DNA of 64,000 bases, from positions 1,521,714-1,585,713 of the forward strand of contig NC_092567.1 in NCBI RefSeq assembly GCF_037975245.1, read 5' to 3'. The first letter of the stretch is position 1, and the number at the start of each line of letters is the position of its first letter. The notes below the pieces were generated by a model. The model was not told where the DNA came from and did not search any database. It saw only the letters and a list, made by a program, of their open reading frames with translations. Source of the stretch: Apostichopus japonicus. Taxonomy: Eukaryota; Echinodermata; Holothuroidea; Aspidochirotida; Stichopodidae. Below are positions 25,390 to 37,060 of this stretch, piece by piece. The position numbers and the translations under genes were made by a program.

Positions 25390-25987
25390 AGTAAAGGCTT
25401 CATAATTGACGCACCCCTGTAATTGACGCACCTTAAATTATTACTAGCAACGATACAGCAGGCCACCTAAACTTTTTTGCAGTCAAACAGAATTACATAT
25501 TTCATGAGTTTGAATCCATTTGAGGTATTTGCTGACCAAATTGTGGTATTTTTTAAGCTTTTAACACCCTCCCCCAAGTTTTGCACGTTTTTTGGCCATT
25601 TGGAAATCTTACACCCTTAAAATACCCAACATTACCTCAATATGATAACACTACTCTCTGGGACATGACCTGTCAGAGCTTAGAGGCTCAGAGCATAGCA
25701 AACAGCATCTAAAGTCAATGGATGTATACTAAGGCCTATACTACAGTTAGCTTATCGACAAATGTGTCAATTTAGGGGTATCAAAGAACTTGACACGGCA
25801 GACATTTTGTGGTCAAATTCTGCTCAATTGTACGGTGCATAAGCACAGAACCTTAAATATTTTTAGATCAGAACATTTCTGAGGAACTACACATATGAAA
25901 AACACATACAGTTGAGTAATTTGGATTTTTCCTTGATAGATATCATTGATCAAATCCTTAAGTGCGTCAATTAAAAGCCCACCATGC
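25390..25987 (+). mobile_element. TIR element with AATTGACGCAC ends
   Basis: The left end AAAGGCTTCATAATTGACGC and the right end GTGCGTCAATTAAAAGCCC are imperfect inverted repeats. The octamer TACAGTAT occurs immediately outside both ends (25382-25389 and 25988-25995) and fits an 8-bp target duplication, although this word is common in the region. The interior includes CAGAGCATAGCAAACAGCAT, shared with the fragment at 9.52-9.79 kb. Non-coding. Confidence 0.55.
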
Positions 25988-26385
25988 TACAGTATCTGGT
26001 CATGATTAGGGCAATGTACAGTAACATAATTGTCCAGCAAAATCTAAGGCCATATATGATACATACTGTACATGCACAGTAGGCTAAGAAGTTAAGCTGA
26101 CCTACTTCAAATCTAATTTCTCTGGCAGTTGGTATATATTTGTAGCTCAAACTACAGACCAGTTTACCCTTGACCCAATGCTAAGGTAGTGTTAGGACTT
26201 GGACTATGGCCCTAGGCTACAGTCGAACGTAGGCTAGGCCTTACAAGTTTTAGGCTAGAAGCTAGTATAGACTATAGTATTGAAATATGGGTATGAACAA
26301 ATAACGTGAAGCTGTATGCAACAACGTTATAATATCAACGTTATTAATATCACCAAACTTTATTGACTAATCTCATGGACCTTAC

Positions 26386-26716
26386 CTGAAGTTGTTGGTG
26401 AGACGTTTTCGTGTTACCGGCCTTTTTTAAGAAAAATTCAACAAGGAAAGAACCTGGGCACGAAAACCAAACTTCCCGGCGAACGACTGACCCGATCTCA
26501 AGCCCAGTCCCCTTACATTGGGAGGGAACAGATACTACACATCATCTTATATTAGCCGAAACTGTTATTGGGTTGCATGCAATGCAGCCTACGGGTATGC
26601 TTTAGCGTTAGCCCTGGCGTATACAGTGTACACAGTGTAGAGCGTATACACTGAATACAGGCAACTGCGGCTGTCAAGAAAACTACGGATGCCTGTACGT
26701 CAGGTCAACTTATATA
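26386..26716 (-). promoter_or_regulatory. TATA-type promoter and leader exon on the minus strand (candidate)
   Basis: On the minus strand TATATAAG (26716-26709) precedes a roughly 300-bp segment that ends in a strong CAACTTCAG|GTAAGG donor (exon boundary at 26386). The segment is less AT-rich than its surroundings. No downstream coding exon could be linked. A short palindromic word pair ACTTAGGTTTACC / GGTAAACCTAAG lies just upstream at 26746-26911. The same words occur upstream of the 9.03-kb TATA motif. Confidence 0.3.
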
Positions 26717-26948
26717 CCAACTGGGGGATATACTTTGAGAGCAAGACTTAGGTTTACCGTAAGGGTTTGACCAATTGGATTTTTCCTTGCCAAATGACCC
26801 AAAAAGTAGGTAGCAACTTATAACGACTGATATGCAGTCCTAGTACCATAAGGTATACTGATGTAAAATTTCAAGTTGATCCAATCATTTCACCTCAGGT
26901 AAACCTAAGCACCAACTTGGAGAAGTAAACGTAAATACCAATCCAGTG

Positions 26949-26949
<1 letters not shown>

Positions 26950-27014
<65 letters not shown>
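26950..27014. repeat. (TA)n microsatellite
   Basis: About 32 uninterrupted TA units. It sits at the junction between the sequence upstream of the minus-strand promoter candidate and dispersed repeat 'C', just as the smaller (TA)n at 8545-8564 and 28778-28798 border segments 'A' and 'C'. Confidence 0.9.
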
Positions 27015-27015
<1 letters not shown>

Positions 27016-28138
27016 TGGCAGGTTTAGTGGACTGTTAGTGATTATTTAATTTTTGCGTATTCATACTTTTGATCCATCTTTTACTTTATGGTTAATATAT
27101 AGTATTTACCCCGAGGGTTACCAGAAAATTATTGTGTTTGTATTCATTTTGGTATACTTGTACTTTATCCTCACAAAGGTAGTCCACTCATTGCATAAGT
27201 TGAACCCCTCTTCCCTTGATCAACTGTATATTGTGGTTACATTACAACACATGTCGGTTCTTAAAGTATGCAGACCTGTCGACCAGTTTGACCCCAAAAA
27301 AGGGAGAATTACATTTTCAGGGCCGAAAAATGGGGAGAACAAGGGGGAAATAGGGAGGTTGGTAATTTTCAACTATAATGATATAAAATTATAAATACTC
27401 CTAAATAAGTATAGTCTACTTATGCAATACAGTGAGCGAATCATCCAATCAGTGTTTCTTGTTGTAGTTTACAGCAGCTCGCTTCGCTTTCTACAGGGTT
27501 TCTTTAGTAGGCTTCCATTTGAATCAGGGAACAGTGGACTCTGGGTACTGTGACTTCATGGCTAATATGCTAGATAGAGTCCCATCAAGCTTGAGACTTG
27601 ACTGACTGTTTGTCTTGTTCTTGCGAACTACACTGGATAGCCTTTCCTGTTCAGCGTTACTGTGGGGCATTACTAAGCATAGGACTAATTGTTGGCTATT
27701 TTCAGGTATGTCGCAAGTGATGAAACATTAAAAAACCGGGAGAATAGAATAAGAAACCGGGAGGCCGGGAGATTAGGGTATAAACCGGGAGTCTCCCGGT
27801 AAAACCGGGAGAGTTGACGGGTCTGAGTATGTGTTACATTAGTTTCTCTAAATTTCCCAATATTTATCATATTGACATGTGATTTTGCATAAAGGCAAAT
27901 AAACACAGCTTTTTGTGAGATGAAACTCGGTTAAATTTGATTGTAATCATGTTTTATGGAACTAAAATTACTTTAACACAGTTTACAGCCTGCTGTGAAT
28001 TTCCTGAGCAATCTGAGCGGCCATTGTAGTTGATATCGTTCGTGTTTAGTGTAATTTGTGCAGACTTATAGCAGGTTAAAGTTTGGTAACAGTTTTGTTT
28101 CATTTTAACTTTACCATTTAAAAAAAAAATCCAACTTA
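27015..28138 (+). repeat. Dispersed repeat 'C' (copy 1), followed by the start of 'A'
   Basis: From TTAGTGGACTGTTAGTGATT through AGCGGCCATTGTAGTTGATA this matches 28815-29390 (copy 2) with scattered substitutions. Copy 1 is interrupted by the 555-bp element at 27271-27825. Copy 2 instead contains an extra short duplication around GGTTAAATTTGATTGTAATC. The frame at 27053-27394 crosses the inserted element and is not a gene. Confidence 0.75.
27271..27825. mobile_element. 555-bp MITE inserted in repeat 'C' (TSD AGTATG)
   Basis: The ends CAGACCTGTCGACCAG and CTCTCCCGGTTTTACC-type complement (…GAGTTGACGGGTCTG) form inverted repeats CAGACCYGTCRAC. The 6-bp word AGTATG flanks it at 27265-27270 and 27826-27831. 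The homologous copy near 29055-29070 has a single AGTATG with no insert, which fixes both boundaries. The interior contains several CCGGGAG words toward its right end and no coding. Confidence 0.8.
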
Positions 28139-28146
28139 TTGTTTGA

Positions 28147-28430
28147 CAGGCGCGTAACCAGGAATTTGCCAAGGGAGGGGCGAAACTGTAGATTTGGCAT
28201 TGCAAACTATCTAAGCGTAGCGCCACCATGTTGGCGCGAAGCGTCTAAGAAAATTTTGGCTGAAAATGCCTCCCAGATCGCTGGAAATGGCACTTCCCAG
28301 GCCTTGTTAGTTGCATCTTAGCATTTTCTCTTTTGAAAATACTAGCGATATCATAATTTAAAAAAAAAATATGCTCAAGGGGGGGGGGGCGGCTGCCCCC
28401 TTTGCCCCCCCCCCCTTGGCTAAGCGCCTG
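28147..28430 (+). mobile_element. hAT-like MITE (TSD TTGTTTGA)
   Basis: The 284-bp element has perfect 8-bp duplications TTGTTTGA at 28139-28146 and 28431-28438. Ends are CAGGCGCGTAACCAGGAATT and the complement TTGGCTAAGCGCCTG, so the terminal repeat is CAGGCGCKTARCCA. The core has AAGCGTAGCGCCACCATG, TTGGCGCGAAGCGTC and CTCCCAGATCGCTGGAAATG. It interrupts repeat 'A', whose uninterrupted relative is at 8.16-8.55 kb. Non-coding. Confidence 0.9.
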
Positions 28431-29390
28431 TTGTTTGAGGATACACATAATAATACCAATTTTTTTCAGGCAAAAGTTTCAACATTTGTTGGGTGAGGGT
28501 AAGGATGGGAGGTTTTGAGTGGAGGGTAGGCTTATAGCTAGGAGTTATGGGTGGGGAAAGGTGGGAACGTTTTAGCAAGGGTCAGGTGGTTTTGAATGTT
28601 GATATATATATTTATGTATATTTTCAAAGTTAAGCAGGGAGTGCTCTACTCATTAAGTCATAAAGGTTTTTTAGAACACTTCCTTTCACAACTATTTTTT
28701 AAATTATTATTATCACCTGAATGTTGTGATTAAACAAACAAATACATGAAATGTGATCTGTCATAGTACTGTCATTTAATATATATATATATATATATAC
28801 TGTATATAAGGCTGCAGATTGAGTGGACTGTTACTGATTAATTAATTTGTGCGTATTCGTACTTTTGATCCATCTTTTACTTTATGGTAAATACATATTA
28901 TTTACCCTGAGGGTCACAAGGAAACTATTGTGTTTGTATTCATTTTGGTATACTTGTACTTATATCCTCGCAAAGGTAGTCGAATCATTGCATAAGTTGA
29001 ACCCCTCTTCCCTTGATCAACTGTATATTGTGGTTACATTTCAAGCACATGCCGTTTCTTAAAGTATGTGTTACATTAGTTTCTCTAAATTTCCCAATAT
29101 TTATCATATTGACATGTGATTTTGCATAAAGGCAAATAAACACAGCTTTTTGTGAGATGAAACTCGGTTAAATTTTATTGTAATCATGTTTTTGGAATTT
29201 AAAATTGCCAGTACTTTAACACAGCCATGGTAAAAGGTTAAATTTGATTGTAATCATGTTTTATGGAACTAAAATTACTTTAACACAGTTTACAGCCTGC
29301 TGTGAATTTCCTGAGCAATCTGAGCGGCCATTGTAGTTGATATCGTTCGTGTTTAGTGTAATTTGTGCAGACTTATAGCAGGTTAAAATT
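28431..29390 (+). repeat. Remainder of repeat 'A', a (TA)n, and repeat 'C' copy 2
   Basis: 28439-28777 continues segment 'A' (compare 8225-8545). 28778-28798 is (TA)n. 28815-29390 is the second copy of segment 'C' (compare 27020-28075). The order C-A-(TA)n-C looks like a tandem array of a C-A unit that begins and ends at TA tracts. No protein evidence. Confidence 0.7.
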
Positions 29391-29394
29391 GGCG

Positions 29395-29613
29395 CCAATT
29401 CAATCACATGACTAGAAATACACTAAGATCAGTCCCTAAGTCTCGTCCATACGAGACGTAGACTAAGTCCCGTTATGCTACTTAGTGAAGAGTGGACTAA
29501 GTCTTGTACGCGACTTAATGATCTTTGTGAAACCGGCACTAAGTCCTATTCACTAAGATGAGTCTTAAGACCACTAAGACGCGACTTAGTGCTTTGTGAA
29601 ACAGGCCCCTGGT
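29395..29613 (-). repeat. GGGCCTGTTTCAC foldback-type repeat, copy 2
   Basis: Rich in ACTAAGT/ACTTAGT words in both orientations, with an internal palindrome CTCGTCCATACGAG, ending GTGCTTTGTGAAACAGGCCCC. Same family as 6133-6290 in opposite orientation. Confidence 0.55.
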
Positions 29614-31536
29614 GAACTCAAACGAATATATGACCTCCGCCCAAACCATAAGGCTCAATATCACAATATTGGGACTACTAGCCCCCTTCATCATCTACAT
29701 GGCTGGCTGGTGAATGCCAGCTGAACATACACTCTCAGGCGCGTATCCAGGGACAGGCGTTGGGGCATGCGCCCCCCGGGTAAGAAAAAGAGGAGAGAAA
29801 AAGAAAAGAGAAGAAAGGGAAAAAAGAGGGGGAAAAAGAGGAGGAAGGAGAGAAAGGAAGGGAAAAGAAAAAGAAAAAAAGAGAGAAAAAGTAGAAAGGG
29901 AGAAAAGGAGGGAGCAGAAGAAAAACACCAAGACATCGCCAAAATGGTGGCGCTCCGCTTAGATAGTACTCAGAGCCGTATATAGAGAGAGTTTGGCCAA
30001 CCATGTAACCGATTTGGATTGGTCGAGAGGGAAAACGCCCACACAGGGTGGTAAAATAGGTCCACTTGAAAACTTTATAGCAGGCGACACGCATACTCAC
30101 AGTGTATAGACTATCGTTTGTGTACACGAAAAAAGTACGAAATTATGAAAGAAATGGTGCTGGGGATGCTGCAATCGGTCAGAACATGGATATTGTTGTT
30201 TGATTTTCCGACTGACCAGAAAAGAAGAGGAATTTTTTGGAAGTAGAAAGAACAAGATGGATATCTAATGAAAAAAAGTCTGTGTAGCCTAGGCCCATAT
30301 TAGCCATAGGCCCTAGTGTAATACGAGTAATGTACAAGCAATGCGAGAATTTTACGTTCAGACTGGTTTCTGTAATTACATGCATGGCTATTCTCTCTTG
30401 TTTTACGATCCACAAATTCGATTTCATTATGCCAGCTCTTCTAATCATAGGCATGGCAGTTTCAGTCGCACATATAGTTATCCTAATTCCTAGTTATTGT
30501 ATGCCTAGGCTATGCCTAGCCTAAGAAAGTATCACTTTTAGTTTAATGTAAAAGGGTGGGCTAGCCTCTAGGCATCACGTAAAGCCCTAATCCTTAGTTA
30601 AGCCCGAAGCATAAGTTAAGCCTGGGCTTAGTTAGACCTGGACCATTCTTGCTATAACTACAACTGTTATAGCACATTACATAATATGGCACAGTATAAG
30701 GCCCAATTAAACTAGGTCTATGGAAAACAAAGTAGCCTAGGCCTAAACTAGTTAGGCTAGGTCTATACTCATTGGCAACTTGTGGGTTGTGTACACATAC
30801 AGGCCTAATTATATAGACCCTTTTAGTATGCCATAAACAAGTGCCCAAATGGCTAAATGATCTTGGTTTGTGTTAATTGTCAGCATTGGCCTAGCCTTTT
30901 TAGGCTAACATGAATTCAGCCTAATTTTTTCTTCTTCAAAAGTATAGCCTAGGCCTTGGTTTAATTTGGATGCAGTCAACTATCATTTATCAAAGTTGCA
31001 TCAGTACCTCCTTATTCCCTTAATTGACACCCACATTGACGATTGAAGTTAAAAAAATCTTTTTAAATTATCTTTAGACAGTAAATTTTAACTCCCTGAA
31101 TTTCAGGACTTTTTTTACAAATCAAAGGTGACATGTGCTCTGAAGAAAAACTCCTAACATGAAAAGCCACAGTTAGCAGACTGTGATAAAGACAAACCTG
31201 GTGAGTGACTACTAGACTGAAATCCAGTTCCTGCAACCACAGCAATAAAGTCTTTGTTTTAATCAATGCAATTGTGTGTTTGAAACTTTCAAATGGACAC
31301 TCAATGGCAGTTGGTTAAGATATCAGGTTTTACCTTCATCATGGAGAGTTGAAGGGAATCTGCCTCATCATCTGAATAATGGACTCAAGGATAGCAACAA
31401 ATCATGATTGGATAATGATTTTGAGCAAGTAAATATCTGGCAATTTGAAAGTTTGTATTATTTTTTTACATGTTATTTAAGCTGTTTAGCTCACACACAA
31501 GCAAATGATCAAGTGACAACAACCGATGCAGTATAT

Positions 31537-31900
31537 TTAAAGGTATTGAAGACTCGCCCTAAACCTCATGCCGCGCTCTGAAAAAGTTTACTTTCCGTTG
31601 CTTGCAAGTGAAGTTTTTTTTTGTGTCGCTACAAAATGCAGACAGTAATGAAACCTGATACCTTGTTATCTTTTATCTAGACCTGAGATGTCCACGCTGC
31701 TATGTGCACTGTGTTGTGGGTATTGACCGTGATGTTTGTATTGACTGTACACTAATGTCTATTTACAGATGGTAGCAAGCTGTGTGTGTATTTTCTGGGA
31801 TCAACGGTGGTGTCTAACACTTCTGTTACACCGCATTCGAAACTAGGTCAGATAACCGGCATGAGACGTTTCTTTGTGCGGGAGTCTTCACACCCTTTAA
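31537..31900. mobile_element. TTAA-flanked MITE nested in twin copy 1
   Basis: TTAA-AGGTATTGAAGACTCGCC at the left and GCGGGAGTCTTCACACCCTTTAA at the right form inverted ends bounded by TTAA on each side. A TTAA target is typical of Kolobok or piggyBac derivatives. The 364-bp interior is non-coding. The same element is in twin copy 2 at 36138-36499, so it entered before the twins separated. Confidence 0.7.
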
Positions 31901-32460
31901 GGAGAAGTATTTATATCCCATTAATAGAGAAAGAATTATGTTTCAATTGGTAGCATGCAACTTAAAATTTTGCAAACATTAGATACAATCAAACAATAAC
32001 AAGGTTCATTTACAAGGTAATCTACTGCCCTTTATTTCACATAGTCTGTAACATCAGAAGGTCACAGCTTTTAATAATTATACAAACAAATTCCCTTGAT
32101 GGGTGCTTGGTTAGATTCCTGCAATTTTCAAGTTTATCAATGTAATAAGTTCTGAATGTGGCAATGTGGAGAAGCTTTGGGATAATCTGTGGATAAGACT
32201 GCCAGACTATCAACAAGATTCCACATCCATGCAACTCCAACTGCTCCCACCTCCTTGCAGATGTACCACATGTCCATAAAAAAGTCAGCATTGGTTAATG
32301 TAATTAAAATCTGGCTTCCTCCTGAGCTGGCAAATACACATGCATTGTCAAGTACAGAGGTCAGTGTGAAACCACTGAAAGATCTTCTCAGCTTTCAAGA
32401 AAACAAAGACTTGAAGCCAAATTGACAGAGGCCACACTGATACCATTCCACTCTCATAAG

Positions 32461-32721
32461 ATGAAGGCATCACACACACTTCATTTTGCTTCTGCGATGC
32501 AGTGCCTGGTAGACTGTGAGGGTCACCCAATGGATGTTTTAACAACTGCCTGGTTTATAGAGCTCTGCAACAGATAATTCATCCTGATGTCTAGTCGTCA
32601 TCCTGTCATGGAATTGAGCAAGTTGAACCCACTTCAACACAAAGCAGCTATTGAATTCTTGTCTAGGTACTGTCAAATCCACATCACCATCATTGCTGGT
32701 TCCAGCTACGCCGACCATAAT
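32461..32721 (+). pseudogene. P-like transposase fragment with in-frame stop (copy 1)
   Basis: The frame from ATG 32461 reads AMQCLVDCEGHPMDVLTTAW then FIELCNR, a TAA at 32575-32577, then FILMSSRHPVMELSKLNP and KAAIEFL, ending at a second TAA (32719). The order T-A-W-F-I-E, N-R-x-F, M-S-S-R-H-P, L-S-K resembles the RNase H-like C-terminal region of P-element/THAP9-type transposases. No THAP domain was found in the element. Identification is by recalled motif pattern only. The element cannot make an active enzyme from this frame. Confidence 0.45.
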
Positions 32722-33480
32722 AAAAGAGTACAATGAGGGTTTTTTAATTCGCCCAACAGAGCTTGCATTCCAGTACCTTTGGGCAGCTGAAAAGATATTC
32801 AGAAATTGTTATATGAGTGTGTTTGTATGCATGCATATGTGTGATTTTCTTGCTTTACAGAACAGCTCCATTTTGATAAGCTATGTAACGTGGAAACCTG
32901 CCAATCATATGTTTGAAATAGGACAGGCTGAAACGATTCTTAAATGGAAAGCTTAACGACTTCTTGCATTTTTATACATCACTGTTCAGGTAAGGCCAGT
33001 AAGGGCAGTATGAAGAATAAGTAACAATTAATAATTATCATTATGGCCATTTGCTGTCTGCATAATAACAAACTGAATGATGTCATCAGCCCTGTGCTCA
33101 GTTGACAACACTGGCAAGTAGGCACACTATGTCAGTGTGATCCATGAAACCTTATTAAGGACATGACCTTATAGTATATATGTTAATGGAAAATACATAA
33201 GCTACAACATACACCAGTCTTCAGTTGTTGCAGGTTTTTTTTTTTCTCGACAGACCCATTCAATCTGTTGCACCTACTATAGCCTAGTACTACATTCCTG
33301 AGAAATTAACACCACAATATCAGTCTTAGGTTTGCCCACAGACTCCCAACTATTGCTAACTCCTACACTCAAGTATATAGTTTAGTTTAGTAGAAAAAAA
33401 GACCAGGAGAGACATTCAAGTCCCCATTAAGAACCCTAAGGCTATATGAGAGGAATAAAACCGAGGCCATCAAATGTCAT

Positions 33481-33600
33481 ACCCAATTACAATGCTTAAT
33501 GTACTCATCCAAAGTATTCTTAAACCCATTCACACTACTTGCAATTCAACCTTCTCAGGCAAACCATTCCATCCATTCACAACCCTTGTATAAGTTGCAT
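33481..33600 (-). pseudogene. LINE reverse-transcriptase C-terminal relic (copy 1)
   Basis: On the minus strand the frame reads RVVNGWNGLPEKVELQV and, after a small frame slip, SSVNGFKNTLDEYIKHC. The W-N-x-L-P-E-x-V followed by F-K-x-x-L-D-x-Y tail is a hallmark of the end of non-LTR retrotransposon ORF2 proteins. Only this tail is present. The same relic is in twin copy 2. Confidence 0.6.
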
Positions 33601-36137
33601 TAGACTTTAGAGAAAAAGTTATGCCGAATATTAATCCTACTATGTAACTTCTGGAGTTTAATACAATGACATCTGGTACAACTACTTTTTGGCAAACCTG
33701 AAAAGATCAGTGAAGCATAAATTGTCATTTTATGTGTAGGCCTACTTAATTTAATTGAAGGATCTATTAATGTAGGCCTGATGCTATAGTTGTGCGTCTG
33801 TAATCTAGCCTAGCCAGGACTGTGATGTGTGCTTTTCGTTTGTATGACTAAAGTAGGACTAGTAGTATGAGGCGTAAAATAAAACAAGTGTAATGACAGG
33901 TTTTCAGCTAGTTTTCTATGCATTTCAGGTGTGAAGATAAACGTAAATGTCATTAACTAACGCATACTCTAATTCATTACCTGATATCCATTTTGTTCCT
34001 CGTATGCCTGTCAAAATCTGACATTCTGAGTCGCTTCGTTTGTTCGCAACGAGCACAGTTTGCAAAGCTGCTATATATTGTGTGTGGTGTTTTTCGTGTT
34101 TCGCGCAACTGGTAACGACAACTAGACCTATTTTGATGCCCATGGTTTGCGTGTGACGTCACAAATCGCCAGTTGGCCAAACTCTCTCTATATACGGCTC
34201 TGATAGTACTCAGAGCCGTATAGAGAGAGTTTGGCCAACCATGTAACCGATTTGGATTGGTCGAGAGGGAAAACGCCCACACAGGGTGGTAAAATAGGTC
34301 CACTTGAAAACTTTATAGCAGGCGACACGCGTACTCACAGTGTATGACTATCGTTTGTGTACACGAAAAAAGTACGAAATTATGAAAGAAATGGTGCTGG
34401 GGATGCTGCAATCGGTCAGAACATGGATATTGTTGTTTGATTTTCCGACTGACCATAAAAGAAGAGGAATTTTGTGGAAGTAGAAAGAACAAGATGGAGA
34501 TCTAATGAAAAAAAGTCTGTGTAGCCTAGGCCCATATTAGCCATAGACCCTAGTGTAATACGAGTAATGTACAAGCAATGCGAGAATTTTACGTTCAGAC
34601 TGGTTTCTGTAATTACATTCATGGCTATTCTCTCTCGTTTTACGATCCAAAAATTCGATTTCATTATGCCAGCTCTCCTAATCATAGGCATGGCAGTTTC
34701 AGTCACACATATAGTTATCCTAATTCTTAGTTATTGTATGTCTAGGCTATGCCTAGCCTAAAAAAATATCACTTTTAGTTTAATGTAAAAGGGTGGGCTA
34801 GCCTCTAGGCATCACGTAAAGCCCTAATCCTTAGTTAAGCCCGAAGCATAAGTTAAGCCTGGGCTTAGTTAGACCTGGACCATTCTTGCTATTACTACAA
34901 CTGTTATAGCACATTACATAATATGGCACAGTATAAGGCCCAATTAAACTAGGCCTAAGGAAAACAAAGTAGCCTAGGCCTAAACTAGTTAGGCTAGGTC
35001 TATACTCATTGGCAACTTGTGGGTTGTGTACACATACAGGCCTAATTATATAGACCCTTTTAGTATGCCATAAACAAGTGCCCAAATGGTTAAATGATCT
35101 TGGTTTGTGTTAATTGTCAGCATTGGCCTAGCCTTTTTAGGCTAACATGAATTCAGCCTAATTTTTTCTTCTTCAAAAGTATAGCCTAGGCCTTGGTTTA
35201 ATTTGGATGCAGTCAACTATCATTTATCAAAGTAGCAGGGGCCTAGGCTAAATTTCAAAGACCACTAGGCCAAGGCTAATTATGGTACTGGTAGCCTAGC
35301 CTTAGTCATGCTTATTGCAAAGACTACCCTACACTCTTGTCTTGGTCACTGAATTATCTTAAGAGCCCTGTCACCACATGTTGATAAAGAAATGTTCAAA
35401 CTATTGCGTAGGCCTAGTTTAGGCAATGCACGGTTTCGTTTGACTGTTTTATAGGAAGACTTGAAAATTTAGTGTTAACTGGTATTTCAATAATAAGCAA
35501 ATTCCAACGGAGTGCAAATTAAGAGGGGGGGGGGGATGCAGTATGATACACCTTTCAAGTTTTAACACATTATAAATGTACTTATGCCAGAAAGTCATTG
35601 CATCAGTAACTCCTTATTCCCTTAATTGACACCCACATTGATGATTGAAGTTAAAAAAATCTTTTTAAATTATCTTTAGACAGTAAATTTTAACCCCCTG
35701 AATTTCAGGACTTTTTTTACAAATCAAAGGTGACATGTGCTCTGAAGAAAACTCCTAACATAAAAAGCCACAGTTAGCAGACTGTGATAAAGACGAACCT
35801 GGTGAGTGACTACTAGACTGAAATCCAGTTCCTGCAACCACAGCAATAAAGTCTTTGTTTTAATCAATGCAATTGTGTGTGTGAAACTTTCAAATGGACA
35901 CTCAATGGCAGTTGGTTAAGATATAAGGTTTTACCTTCATCATGGAGAGTTGAAGGGAATCTGCCTCATCATCTGAATAATGGACTCAAGGATAGCAACA
36001 AATCATGATTGGATAATGATTTTGAGCAAGTAAATATCTGGCAATTTGAAAGTTTGTATTATTTTTTTACATATTATTTAAGCTGTTTAGCTCACACACA
36101 AGCAAATGATCAAGTGACAACAACCGATGCAGTATAT

Positions 36138-36499
36138 TTAAAGGTATTGAAGACTCGCCCTAAACCGCATGCCACGCTCTGAAAAAGTTTACTTTCCGTT
36201 GCTTGCAAGTGAAGTTTTTTTGTGTCGCTACAAAATGCAGACAGTAATGAAACCTGATACCTTGTTATCTTTTATCTAGACCTGAGATGTCCACGCTGCT
36301 ATGTGCACTGTGTTGTGGGTATTGACCGTGATGTTTGTATTGACTGTACACTAATGTCTATTTACAGATGGTAGCAAGCTGTGTGTGTATTTTCTGGGAT
36401 CAATGGTGGTGTCTAACACTTCTGTTACACCGCATTCGAAACTAGGTCAGATAACCGGCATGAGACGTTTCTTTGTGCGGGAGTCTTCACACCCTTTAA
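36138..36499. mobile_element. TTAA-flanked MITE nested in twin copy 2
   Basis: Counterpart of 31537-31900: the same TTAA borders and inverted GAAGACTC ends, 362 bp, with a few substitutions. Confidence 0.7.
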
Positions 36500-37060
36500 G
36501 GAGAAGTATTTATATCCCATTAATAGAGAAAGAATTATGTTTCAATTGGTAGCATGCAACTTAAAATTGTGCAAACATTAGATACAATCAAACAATAACA
36601 AGGTTCATTTACAAGGTAATCTACTGCCCTCTATTTCACATTAGTCTGTCACATCAGAAGGTCACAGCTTTCAATAATGATACAAAAAAATTCCCTTGAT
36701 GGGTGCTTGGTTAGATTCCTGCAATTTTCAAGTTTATCAATGTAATAAGTTCTGAATGTGGCAATGTGGAGAAGCTTTGGGATAATCTGTGGATAAGACT
36801 GCCAGACTATCAACAAGATTCCACATCCATGCAACTCCAACTGCTCCCACCTCCTTGCAGATGTACCACATGTCCAAAAAAAAGTCAGCATTGGTTAATG
36901 TAATTAAAATCTGGCTTCCTCCTGAGCTGGCAAATACACATGAATTGTCAAGTACAGAGGTCAGTGTGAAACCACTGAAAGATCTTCTCAGCTTTCAAGA
37001 AAACAAAGACTTGAAGCCAAATTGACAGAGGCCACACTGATACCATTCCACTCTCATAAG

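Larger units (their letters stand above)
29971..34202 (+). mobile_element. 4.2-kb TIR DNA transposon, twin copy 1 (P-like)
   Basis: Ends are CAGAGCCGTATATAGAGAGA and the complement TCTCTCTATATACGGCTCTG. The terminal repeat extends through GAGAGTTTGGCCAAC. The 8-bp target word ATAGTACT lies at 29963-29970 and 34203-34210. The interior carries a P-like transposase relic (32461-32721), a TTAA-flanked MITE (31537-31900) and a LINE tail fragment (33481-33600). Relative to copy 2 it lacks 365 bp (copy 2 about 35235-35600). Length and 8-bp TSD fit P or hAT; the coding relic favours P. No intact transposase. Confidence 0.8.

Noticed and set aside
8575-26950. Idea that 8.6-9.8 kb and 25.4-26.95 kb are an inverted segmental duplication with paired promoters
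   Set aside because: The ACTTAGGTTTACC words near both TATA motifs are inverted relative to each other, but the AATTGACGCACC elements are in the same orientation and the leader exons do not align. Shared repeats explain the similarity.
29691-30127. Overlapping Phe/Ser/Leu- and Lys/Glu/Arg-rich frames on both strands
   Set aside because: They come from the purine-rich tract (29785-29935) inside a MITE; the complementary compositions reveal a simple-sequence artefact.
33925-34303. Minus-strand 72- and 108-codon frames near the right end of twin copy 1, considered as a THAP or BED finger
   Set aside because: Cysteine and histidine spacing does not fit either finger, and the frames run into the terminal inverted repeat.
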